Shown: positions 44,593-53,080 of the stretch, one piece after another
How the letters are laid out: every line of letters begins with the position of its first letter
Numbering within the stretch: position 1 is the stretch's first letter
Origin: Haloglomus litoreum
Lineage (GTDB): Archaea > Halobacteriota > Halobacteria > Halobacteriales > Haloarculaceae
DNA length: 64,000 bases
Direction: 5' to 3'
Assembly (NCBI RefSeq): GCF_029338515.1
Contig: NZ_CP119988.1
Span: 2,542,001-2,606,000, forward strand
Position numbers and translations under genes: made by a program
Notes under the pieces: model-generated
The model's input: only the letters and a program-made list of their open reading frames with translations
The model's database searches: none
Told to the model about the DNA's origin: nothing

Positions 44593-46638
44593 TCAGAGCA
44601 CCAGGAAGACCACCGTCGTCAGGACGACGAGCGCGATGGCGTACTTGAGCCCGGCGAGGCTGTCGTTCTCTGCCAGCTTCCCCGCCAGGAGGCCGCTCCC
44701 GATGGCCTGGATGAGGGCCGAGTGGAAGAACAGCATCCGGTAGAGGCTGACCGGCACGTCGGCGAACGACAGCGGCAGGTCACGGCCCTCGCCCGCCCCC
44801 GTCCCCGGGTCGAGCTCGGAGATCGGTTGCAGGAAGCTGGCGTCCAGCATCACGATGACCAGCAGGTAGACGAGGAACCCGATGACGACCACCGCGATGT
44901 ACGCGGTGAGTTCGCGGCGCCTCGCACGCTCGATCTTCGCCCGGTCGCGTGCGTCCTCGGCGGCGATGCTGAGGACCCGCGCGAGGTCACCCGAAGAGCG
45001 CAGCCCGTCCGAGAGCAGCTTCATGCTCCGCGAGAGCTGTGGCGTCTTGAGCCGGGCACCGAACGAGAGCAGCGCCCGGCTCACGTCGAAGTTCCAGGCG
45101 ATGTCGTTCTTGACCGTCCGGAGCTCCTGGGCGACGGGCCCGGTCTGGTAGCGCGAGATGAGTTCGAGCGCGTCCGGCAGCGCGATACCCATCTTGTTCG
45201 CGGAGGCGAGGATGTTCAGCGTGTCCGGGAACCGCTCGGTGATGGCACGCTGGCGGGCCGCACGGAGTTCGACGAACACCGACAGCGGGACCGCCACGAT
45301 GAAGAACGGTACGACGACGAACCAGGTGGTCGTCGCGACCGGCGCGTCCGTGAAGGCAGCCACGGAGGGCTCGGCGAGACCGTAGAGGATGGACGCGACG
45401 AGCACCAGCACGGCGGTCGGGACCGTCAGCGCGAGGGTGTAGAGCGGGTTGTCGTGGAACACCTCGAGCGGATCGTTGAGCAGTCCCCGGATTCGGACGA
45501 CCCGGGCCGTCGACTCGTAGCGCTCGTACCGGTCGTCACCCTCGAGTTCCGACTCGTCGAACGGCAGTTCCTCGACGGGCCTGGTCACGCTCGTCGTGCC
45601 CGGCGTCTCGAACGGCGACGACAGCACGTCGATGAGCACCAGGAACGCCACCATCCCGACCGGGAGGACCAGGTAGATGAGCGAGGTCATCGCTTGAATG
45701 GTGCTCCCGCCGATGAGGCTGATGACGACCAGCGTGACGACGAGGAACAGCGGCGCGGCGACGAAGCCGACCACGAACACCTCGGCCATGATGGCCAGCG
45801 TCTCCAGGAAGTCGGCCTGCTCCTCCTCGGCCTCGCGGAGGTAGTTCGCCGCCTCGTTCTCGAAGAAGGTGGTCACGTCACCGCCAGCGTCCAGCACGCC
45901 GAGCATGTCGTCGAGGAACCCCTCGAACCGGTCGGAGGGCGTGAGGTTCCGGGCGCTCTGGAGCGCGCTGTACATGTCGCTGCCGAACAGGTCGATGTCG
46001 TTGACGACCATCTCGAACTCGTTGGCCACCTCGCCGTACGTCTCCTCGGCGTCCGCGATGTCACGGAGGACGCCGAGCAGGTCCTGCCCGCCGTACGACA
46101 GCGCGTACATGTAGACGATGGCGTGAGGCAGGGTCACGTCGATGGCCTGGCGGCGCGACGAGACGACGGTCGACGGGTAGTAGTACCGGCCGAGCCATAT
46201 GAGGCCGCCGAGCACCGACGTCACGATCAGCGTGATCGCAGCGCCCGCGAGGAGCGTGCGGTTGGCCTCGATGTACCGGGCGAGGTCACCGCTGAACTCG
46301 ATGGGACTCTGGAGGTCGGCCAGCAAGCCCGTCTCGATGAGGAGCCCGGTGAGCGCGATTCCGAGCCCCGCACCGAGCAGCCCACCGGCGATGGCGTACC
46401 AGAGGCTCCGCGCCAGGTACGAGTCGTAGGTGGCACCGATACGGGCCTGGTTGAGCGACCGCTGGATGCCCGCGAACCGTCCGGGGCGGAGCTTGAAGTA
46501 CGTCCGCACACGGCCGTACTCCTTGCGCATCCGGCGCTTCTCCTCGTCGGAGACCGGGCGGTCCGCCGGCCGGATGTCGAGGCCCATCTCGCTGATCCCG
46601 GTATCGTCGATGTCGTCGCGGTTGAACTCCGAGCTCAT
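44593..46638 (-). CDS. pilC: PilC-like type IV pilus membrane platform protein (cassette 1)
   Basis: 681 residues, the TadC/T2SSF-type integral membrane protein that supports pilin assembly. An N-terminal soluble part (~1-70) precedes two T2SSF domains with transmembrane segments at ~80-105, 125-155, 305-360, 405-450 and near the C terminus; 'FPDTLNILASANKMGIALPD' marks the second one. The ATG overlaps pilB by 4 nt. It is complete and in frame, unlike the homologue at 50665-53080. Partner ATPase is PilB upstream. Confidence 0.93.
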   Translation of the reverse strand: MSSEFNRDDIDDTGISEMGLDIRPADRPVSDEEKRRMRKEYGRVRTYFKLRPGRFAGIQRSLNQARIGATYDSYLARSLWYAIAGGLLGAGLGIALTGLLIETGLLADLQSPIEFSGDLARYIEANRTLLAGAAITLIVTSVLGGLIWLGRYYYPSTVVSSRRQAIDVTLPHAIVYMYALSYGGQDLLGVLRDIADAEETYGEVANEFEMVVNDIDLFGSDMYSALQSARNLTPSDRFEGFLDDMLGVLDAGGDVTTFFENEAANYLREAEEEQADFLETLAIMAEVFVVGFVAAPLFLVVTLVVISLIGGSTIQAMTSLIYLVLPVGMVAFLVLIDVLSSPFETPGTTSVTRPVEELPFDESELEGDDRYERYESTARVVRIRGLLNDPLEVFHDNPLYTLALTVPTAVLVLVASILYGLAEPSVAAFTDAPVATTTWFVVVPFFIVAVPLSVFVELRAARQRAITERFPDTLNILASANKMGIALPDALELISRYQTGPVAQELRTVKNDIAWNFDVSRALLSFGARLKTPQLSRSMKLLSDGLRSSGDLARVLSIAAEDARDRAKIERARRRELTAYIAVVVIGFLVYLLVIVMLDASFLQPISELDPGTGAGEGRDLPLSFADVPVSLYRMLFFHSALIQAIGSGLLAGKLAENDSLAGLKYAIALVVLTTVVFLVL

Positions 46639-48701
46639 CGGTCGCCCTCGACGCGCTCGTCCGCGTTGCTGTCATCCTCGGTGTTCCCGCCGTCGGCCGC
46701 CTCGGTGAGACCGCCCGCCGGTCGTTCGTCGCCGAGCTCCTCGAGGTCGGCGTCGGCTGTCTCGGCCGCGGCCGCGAGGACCTCCTCGTACGTAGCGGCA
46801 TCCAGCTCGGGTGGGAGTCCCGTCCCGCGCGGTGCCACATCGTCCGCCGCGATAGCGTCGTGGACGGCCGTTCGGTTGTCCTCGGCCCGCGCCGAGTCGA
46901 ACTCGGCGGGGTCGAACGTTCCGGCCTCGATGGCTTCGAGCACCTCGTCGGGGTTCCGGGCGTACGCCTGGATGGCCGTGGCGACATCGTTGTACCCGTG
47001 GATGTTCTCCTCGACCAGGTACTCGAGAACGCGCTGGCGGGCCTGGAACTCGCCGGCGAGCTGTTCGTCGGTCCAGCCGCGTTCGCGGGCGATCTGCAGG
47101 AGGACGTCCGACTCGCCGACCCGCTCGTGCGTGTCGGTCTCGGGGTCCCACTCGAAGATGTCCGTCCAGTCGACCCGGTCGGGCTGGGTCTCGTCACCGC
47201 TCAGTTCCGCGACGGTCGCGTTCCGGCGGACACGGCGGTCGCCGAGGAACGTCTGGCGCTGGATGCTGATGACGTCGAGGTCCTGCAGCATCTGGGTCGG
47301 AATCGAGAGCGGTGGGTTCTGCAGCCGCGAGAGTGCCGTCTCGACGCTGTCGGCGTGGATGGTCGTGTAGGCAGTGTGACCGGTTCCCATCGCCTGGAAG
47401 AAGGTCAGCGCGACGTTCTGCTCGGTCCGGATCTCGCCGACGAGCAGGTACTCGGGACGCTGGCGGAGCGCGGCCTGCAGGAGGTTGTACATCGTCACCT
47501 CGCCGCGCCCCTCACCGCTGGCCGAGGAGCGCGTGACCGACTGGACCCAGTTCTCGTGCGGCAGGTCGATCTCGCGGGTGTCCTCGATGGTGACGACCTT
47601 CGAGTGCTGCGGGATGAAGAAGGACACCGCGTTCATGCTGGTCGTCTTCCCCGACCCCGTGCCGCCGGCGAAGATGAGGGACTTGTTGTTCTCGATGGCG
47701 AGCCAGAAGTACGCCATCTGCTCGACGCTGAAGGTGTTCCACTCGATGAGGTCGACCGGCGTGTACGGCACGTCCGCGAACTTCCGGATGGTGAAGTTCG
47801 CGCCCCGGGTGGAGATGTCGCCGCCGAGCGTGAGCTGGATACGACTTCCGTCCGGGAGCGAGGCGTCGACCAGCGGGCTGGCGATGCTCACGGAGCGCCC
47901 GGCGCGCTGGGCGAGCTGGACCACGAACGAGTTGAGCTTGCGCTCGCTGAACGAGACGTTCGACGGCAGGTCGCGGTACTCGCGGTGGTAGACGTACACC
48001 GGAACCTCCGTACCGTCACAGGAGATGTCCTCGATAGCGGAGTCCCGCATGATCGGGTCGATGGGACCGAAGCCGAGGAAGTCACGCCGGAGGTAGTAGA
48101 CCACCTTGTGGAGCGTCCCCGGATCGACCGTGGCCGCGTGCTCGTCGACGAGGTCACGGGCCTGGGCCATGAACGCGCCCTCGCGGTTCCCCGGCTCGAA
48201 GTCCATGTAGATGAGCTCGTTGCGCAGGAGCGTGATGAGGTCGGCCCGCACGTACTGCTCGAACAGGTCCAGCGTCGGCTCGACGACGCGATACTGGTAC
48301 TCGTTGCGCTCGGCGTCGTACAGGATGGAGATGAAGGCGAACGGCTCGTTCACCCACCGGCGGTCGACCTCCTCGTACCGCTCGAGATAGGAGAAATCGA
48401 AGAACGACTCCTCGACGAACTCGTCGTCGGGCGCGCCGAAGGGGTCCCCACCACCAGCCCTGAAGTACTCGCGGACATCCTCGAGGACCGCCTCCACCGT
48501 GGGATGGACGGGCTCGGTGGCCGGCTCCGGTTCCGGCTCGACCACGTCCTCATCCCCCCCGACACGCCGGATCGCCTGGCGTGGGGCTGGCTCCGCGTCG
48601 GCCGCCTCTTCGTCTGTCATGGCGGTTGACTCTGCGCCACCGGTGTTATAATTACCCCCGCCGTCACCGTTCGGCTCCATCTCCTCGGGCCGGCCGGTCA
48701 T
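46635..48701 (-). CDS. pilB: PilB-like type IV pilus assembly ATPase (cassette 1)
   Basis: 688 residues. GspE/TadA-type secretion ATPase: Walker A 'GGTGSGKTTSMNAV' (~345), Asp box 'IEDTREIDLP', Walker B-like 'LLVGEIRTEQ' (~415) and His box 'GTGHTAYTTIHADS'. It powers pilin polymerisation. The N-terminal ~90 residues and C-terminal tail are acidic low-complexity. The ATG at 48701 is supported by a Shine-Dalgarno GGAGG (48709-48713, 7-nt spacing) and a TATA box at 48782-48790. Confidence 0.95.
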   Translation of the reverse strand: MTGRPEEMEPNGDGGGNYNTGGAESTAMTDEEAADAEPAPRQAIRRVGGDEDVVEPEPEPATEPVHPTVEAVLEDVREYFRAGGGDPFGAPDDEFVEESFFDFSYLERYEEVDRRWVNEPFAFISILYDAERNEYQYRVVEPTLDLFEQYVRADLITLLRNELIYMDFEPGNREGAFMAQARDLVDEHAATVDPGTLHKVVYYLRRDFLGFGPIDPIMRDSAIEDISCDGTEVPVYVYHREYRDLPSNVSFSERKLNSFVVQLAQRAGRSVSIASPLVDASLPDGSRIQLTLGGDISTRGANFTIRKFADVPYTPVDLIEWNTFSVEQMAYFWLAIENNKSLIFAGGTGSGKTTSMNAVSFFIPQHSKVVTIEDTREIDLPHENWVQSVTRSSASGEGRGEVTMYNLLQAALRQRPEYLLVGEIRTEQNVALTFFQAMGTGHTAYTTIHADSVETALSRLQNPPLSIPTQMLQDLDVISIQRQTFLGDRRVRRNATVAELSGDETQPDRVDWTDIFEWDPETDTHERVGESDVLLQIARERGWTDEQLAGEFQARQRVLEYLVEENIHGYNDVATAIQAYARNPDEVLEAIEAGTFDPAEFDSARAEDNRTAVHDAIAADDVAPRGTGLPPELDAATYEEVLAAAAETADADLEELGDERPAGGLTEAADGGNTEDDSNADERVEGDR

Positions 48702-48781
48702 CGCTCGTCCTCCCCGACGACAGAGAGGCTCGTCCCCTCGAGGTTCCCGGTCGAGAGAAGATAATTTCTGGATATCATTAC

Positions 48782-48790
48782 TATATAAAC
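48782..48790 (-). promoter_or_regulatory. Promoter of cassette 1 (TATA box) with RBS
   Basis: TTTATATAG on the minus strand lies ~85 nt before the pilB ATG, predicting a start near 48759 and a leader of ~55 nt that includes GGAGG at 48709-48713. A leadered, RBS-bearing transcript contrasts with the leaderless genes elsewhere in the window. Confidence 0.55.
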
Positions 48791-48896
48791 AGCGGAACAG
48801 GTAGTAAATATTTCGCCCAGAACTGGGATGTGGAACCCGCTGAGAACGCGCTTCGGGAACCGTCGCGGGGAGCTACATCGGGGAGCAACCGTCGCC

Positions 48897-50639
48897 TCAG
48901 TCCTGTGGTGCCACGAGGTACGAGGAGGTACTCCCGTCACTGAACCGCAGCGTGAGGACGTAGAAATCCCCCTCGACGACGTTGTACTGCTGGTCGGAGA
49001 CGCCGAACGTCGAGTCGGTGACGTCGAACTCGAACCGGTAGGTGTGGGTTCCGTAGGGGGCCGCCGTGTCGGCCGGGACGGACAGCGGCGACGACAACGT
49101 CAGTCCCCCCTCCGCGAAATCCTGGTCCGCCGACCCCTGGAACGACCACTCGTCCGGGCGGGGCCGGGGGAGCGGCTTCCCCTGTGATCCGCCACCACCG
49201 CCACCGCCGCCACCGCCCGGATTCGGGTTCGGAATCGGGTACGCCTGCCCCGCGCTGTAGACGTTGACACGGACGGCGGTGATCGTCCGGGCCCGGCCGC
49301 GGTTCTCGAAGGTGACGTCGACACGGCAGTTCGAATCGGTCAACACCACCGTCCGCTGGCTAGTATCGGGCGGGGTACAGTTCACGATGGACGCCGTACT
49401 GAGCGTGAAGGCGTCGCTCCCGCCGGGGTTCAGTTCGCCGCCGCTTCCCTCCGTATCCTCGCCCGTCCCGGGCAGGCTGGCGGTCAGGTCGTACACCACG
49501 CTCAATGGGTCGCCGTCGGTGCCGGTGCCGGCCCCGGCGACGGCCGTGACCTCGACCGGACCGGCCACCGACGGCGTGTACGAGAGGGTCGCCTCGCCCT
49601 CGCCGCCGGTCGTGACCGTCTCGGTCGTGGGGGCGCCCCTGCCGTCGTCGACGGTGAACGTCACGTCCTCGCCCGCGACGGGCCCGTTGTACGCGTCACG
49701 GACCTGCACGGTCAGGTCCGACGGCTCGCCGACCGTGACCGACTGCGTGGTCGGATCGCTGGTGGTGACGTACGCTGGCGCCGCATCGTACGGCGCCGAC
49801 CCGACTGCCACGCGTGCGAGTTCGAGCTCGTAGGTGATCCCCTCCTCGAGCACCACCTCGACGGTGCCCGGATCGTCCCCTGCCACCACGTCCTCGACGT
49901 GGCCGTCGGTCATCTCGTCCTCGAGGAAGTCCCTCCACTCGGCGGGCGTCGCCGCCGTCCGAAGGGTGAGGCGGATGTTCTCGTTCCCGGCGCCACTGAC
50001 GCGGACGGTCTCCGTCGGCGCGGCCTGTGCCGTGACCGGCACCGAGACGGCGCCGACCCGGGACTCGTTTCGCCGGCCGGCGAGCGCCGTCAGTTCGATG
50101 GAGCGGCCGTCGATGAACCCGCCGGCATCGATGCGACGGGTCGGCCCGTCGTCGAAGCGGTCGTAGACGACGCCGTGTGAGAGCACGGTCTCCGGGGCCT
50201 CCTCGTAGACGTTGTAGTCGACACGGTAGACCAGTCGTCGGGACTCGTACGGGTCCGTGGGGTCGCCGTCCCAGTAGTCGTCCGTCTCCGTGTCACCGAC
50301 CGCGACGGCGTTGTCGATGCTGAACCGAGAGGTCTCCGCCGTGAGACTGCCGGAGACGGGCGGTGGGTTCCGGAACAGGAACCGGGACGGGTAGTCGGTC
50401 CCGATGGTGACGACGGCGGTGCCACCGTTGCCGCTGGCGGCGGCGTCGTTCAACTCCGCGTCGAGTCCCAGCAGATCCGTCTGGGCCTCCTGGTTGTGGT
50501 CGAACTCGACCTCCTCGTTCGACGCCGGGACCGCCGTCGTCTGGAACAGCGCCAGGGAGATGACCACCAGCCCGAAGACGAGTATCGCACCGATTATCTC
50601 CGAAACGCACCGATTGTCCGAGTAGATTCGGTTTTCCAT
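48897..50639 (-). CDS. Giant pilin-like protein with Ig-like domain (cassette 2)
   Basis: 580 residues. Class III signal: 'NRCVSEIIGAILVFGLVVI', so the residue just before the predicted cleavage is Cys, where Gly/Ala/Ser is normal. Next, 'YPSRFLFRNPPPVSGSL' parallels cassette 1, then a Big_1-type Ig domain (~305-385, 'VQVRDAYNGPVAGEDVTFTV'), a 10-Gly linker (~490) and a C-terminal beta domain. A GGTGA about 10 nt before the ATG is a probable RBS. It follows the broken pilC by 25 bp and would be displayed by the cassette 2 machinery, if functional. Confidence 0.82.
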   Translation of the reverse strand: MENRIYSDNRCVSEIIGAILVFGLVVISLALFQTTAVPASNEEVEFDHNQEAQTDLLGLDAELNDAAASGNGGTAVVTIGTDYPSRFLFRNPPPVSGSLTAETSRFSIDNAVAVGDTETDDYWDGDPTDPYESRRLVYRVDYNVYEEAPETVLSHGVVYDRFDDGPTRRIDAGGFIDGRSIELTALAGRRNESRVGAVSVPVTAQAAPTETVRVSGAGNENIRLTLRTAATPAEWRDFLEDEMTDGHVEDVVAGDDPGTVEVVLEEGITYELELARVAVGSAPYDAAPAYVTTSDPTTQSVTVGEPSDLTVQVRDAYNGPVAGEDVTFTVDDGRGAPTTETVTTGGEGEATLSYTPSVAGPVEVTAVAGAGTGTDGDPLSVVYDLTASLPGTGEDTEGSGGELNPGGSDAFTLSTASIVNCTPPDTSQRTVVLTDSNCRVDVTFENRGRARTITAVRVNVYSAGQAYPIPNPNPGGGGGGGGGGSQGKPLPRPRPDEWSFQGSADQDFAEGGLTLSSPLSVPADTAAPYGTHTYRFEFDVTDSTFGVSDQQYNVVEGDFYVLTLRFSDGSTSSYLVAPQD

Positions 50640-50664
50640 TGATATATTCACCTTTGGATGATTG

Positions 50665-53080
50665 TCAGAGAAGCGCGAACACGACCACCGCCAGCGCGAC
50701 GAGGCCGAGCCCGTACTTGAGCCCGCTGCGGATGCTGTTGTCGGCCAGCTTCCCGGCGAGGATGCCGCTCCCGAACCCCTGGATGACCGCCGAGTGGAAG
50801 AACAGGAGCTGGTACTCCTCGATGGGGACGTCGCTGAACGAGATGGGCGCCCGCTGTTCACCGACGTACTCGGCCTGCTCGCCCGCGGTCTGGGTGACCG
50901 GCTGGAGGTAGCTGGCGTCCAGCGCCACGATGACCAGCAGGAACACGAGGTAGCCGATGACGACGATGGCGATGTAGGAGACCATCTCGCGCTTGCGGTC
51001 CCGCTCGAGTCGGTAGCGGCCGCGGGCGTCCTCGGCGGCCACCGAGAGGACCCGCGAGAGGTCGCCGGAGGAACGCAGCCCCTCGGCCAGCAGCCGGGTC
51101 GTCCGCGCCAGTTGCGGCACCTCCAGCCGGGAGCCGAAGGCCAGCAGCGCCTCGCCGGTCGAGGCGTTCCAGATGATGTCGTTGCGGACCTTCCGCAGTT
51201 CCTCGGCGACCAGCCCCGACGAGGAACGGACGACGAGGCCGAGCCCCTCGGTGAGGCCGATGCCCATCTTGTTGGCCGAGGCGAGGATGTTCAGCGTGTC
51301 CGGGAACCGCTCGGCGAGTTTGCGCTCGCGACGGGTCTTGCGCTCGTGGTAGTAGGTCAGCGGCAGCGTCGCGACGAACAGCGGCAGCACCACCAGCCCG
51401 GTCGTCGTCAGGACCGGCGCCTCCAGCAGCGCCGCGTAGCTCGGCTCGACGATGCCCGTCACGACGAGGGCCACCGTTCGGGTCGCCGCCCGATGGCGAC
51501 GCGTCGGCGGCCGGCATCGCCGGGGCCGAGCCGTCGTCGCCCTCCGCGTTCACCGCCGTCGCGGTCCGTTCCAGCAGTGACGGCTCCTGGGTCGCCGGCT
51601 GGTCGGGGGCCGTCCGGTCGAGCCGCTCGGTGTCCGCGGTTGCGGTGGCCCGCTTCCCGGAGAACGGCCCGTGGTGCGGACCGGTCCCATCGCCCCAGGC
51701 GGCGACGCCGGTCGGCCGGAAGTCGCCGGCCGGGCCCCCGTCTCCGAACTCGCTCCGGTCGGGCGCCTCGACGTGGCCGGTCTGGACGAACGGCGAGGAG
51801 AGCACGTCGATAAGGACGATGAACGACACCATCCCGACCGGGATGACCAGGTAGACCAGCGACGCCACCTGTAACAGCGTCTGCCCGCCGACGAGGCTGA
51901 TGACGACGAGGATGACGATGAGGAACAGCGGCGCGGCGACGAACGCGACGATGAACACCTCGCTGAGGATGGCCAGCGTCTCCAGGAAGTCCGCCTGCTC
52001 GTTGCGGGCCTCCTCCAGGTAGTCCTCGGCGGCGTCCTCGAGGAAGACCGTCACGTCGCCGCCGGATTCGAGCACCCCGAGCAGGTCGTCGAGGAACTCC
52101 TCGAGCCCGTCGCTCGGGGTGCTGTTGCGGAGGTTCTGGAGCGCGGTGAACGTGTCGTTGCCGAACAGCTCCAGTTCACGCATCACGGTGTCGAACTCCG
52201 CCGCGAGCTCGCCGTAGGTGTCCTCGGCCTCGGCCACCGCCCGCAGGATCTCGGTCAGGTTCATCCCCCCGTACGAGAGCGCGTACATGAACACGATGGC
52301 CTGCGGGAGGGTGATCTCGATCTCCTGTTTCCGGCCGGAGACGGTCAGCACGGGGTAGTAGTAGAGGCTCGCGTACGTCCCCACGGCGAGGAGCCCGGCG
52401 AGGACGGTCCCGAGACCCGCGGCCGCGAAGACGAGGCGGTTCGCCCCGACGAAGCTACCGACGCCGCCCCCGACGCCGGTCGTGACGCCGTCGAGGACCC
52501 CGGCCCGCGCCAGCAGGAACGCCAGCGCCACGCCGAGCAGCGCGCCCACCAGGCCGGCGGCCAGCGAGAACAGGGTGGCCCGCGTGAGGTACTCGTCGTA
52601 CGACCGTGCGATCTGCGCCTGGTTGAGGAGGCGCTGGTAGTCGCTGTACGCCGTGCGCCGGGCCCGGAAGTACGTCTCCAGGTAGCCGATGTCGGCGCGG
52701 TAGCGCTCCTGGAAGGACCTGTCGATAGTCTCCTGTCCGGGCAACCCCTCGATGATGGTCTCCGGGTTGTCCTCGTCAGCGTCGGAGGCGACCGACTCCG
52801 TGTCAGGGCCGACTCGCTCGGTCCCGGGTCCGGACTCGTCCTCTGTATCCGCCCCGCTCCCACCCGGGAGCCTGCTGCCCGCACTCGCGTCACGGGAGGT
52901 CACCGCCTCGGGGTCGCCGGGGGAGGGGTCGGCGGTCGGCGCTCCGGGTCGGTCGTCGACGGGCTCGTCGGGGGCGGGGGACGCCTCCTCCTCGGGGGCA
53001 GCGGCACCGCCGGAGTGGTCGGTCCCGTCCGGCCCGTCGGCTGCGCGGTCGCCGTCGCCGTTGTCGTGGTCGTCGGCCAT
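50665..53080 (-). pseudogene. pilC: PilC-like protein, frame-disrupted (cassette 2)
   Basis: The N-terminal part (53080 down to ~51490) reads in one frame: an acidic soluble region, 'RRTAYSDYQRLLNQAQIARS', then the first T2SSF domain ending 'VSFIVLIDVLSSPF' and a long polar linker. The C-terminal part (51474-50665) reads in a frame shifted by one nucleotide and starts inside a transmembrane helix ('LVVTGIVEPSYAAL', 'FPDTLNILASANKMGIGL'). Cassette 1's PilC has 'LYTLALTVPTAVLVLVASIL' there, so half of that helix appears to be missing as well. A deletion plus frame change or an assembly artefact is more likely than programmed shifting. The ATG at 53080 overlaps the pilB2 stop. Confidence 0.85.

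Noticed and set aside
44722-47370. 882-residue plus-strand open frame antisense to pilC/pilB
   Set aside because: It mirrors the pil genes in another frame of very GC-rich DNA, with Arg/Asp/Gly-rich low-complexity translation and no motif; both pil genes on the opposite strand are certain.
46860-48629. 589-residue plus-strand open frame
   Set aside because: Antisense to pilB cassette 1, no domain; a shadow of codon bias.
50665-53080. Programmed frameshifting in pilC
   Set aside because: No slippery heptamer or strong downstream structure is apparent at the junction, half a transmembrane helix seems missing, and the other PilC is continuous.
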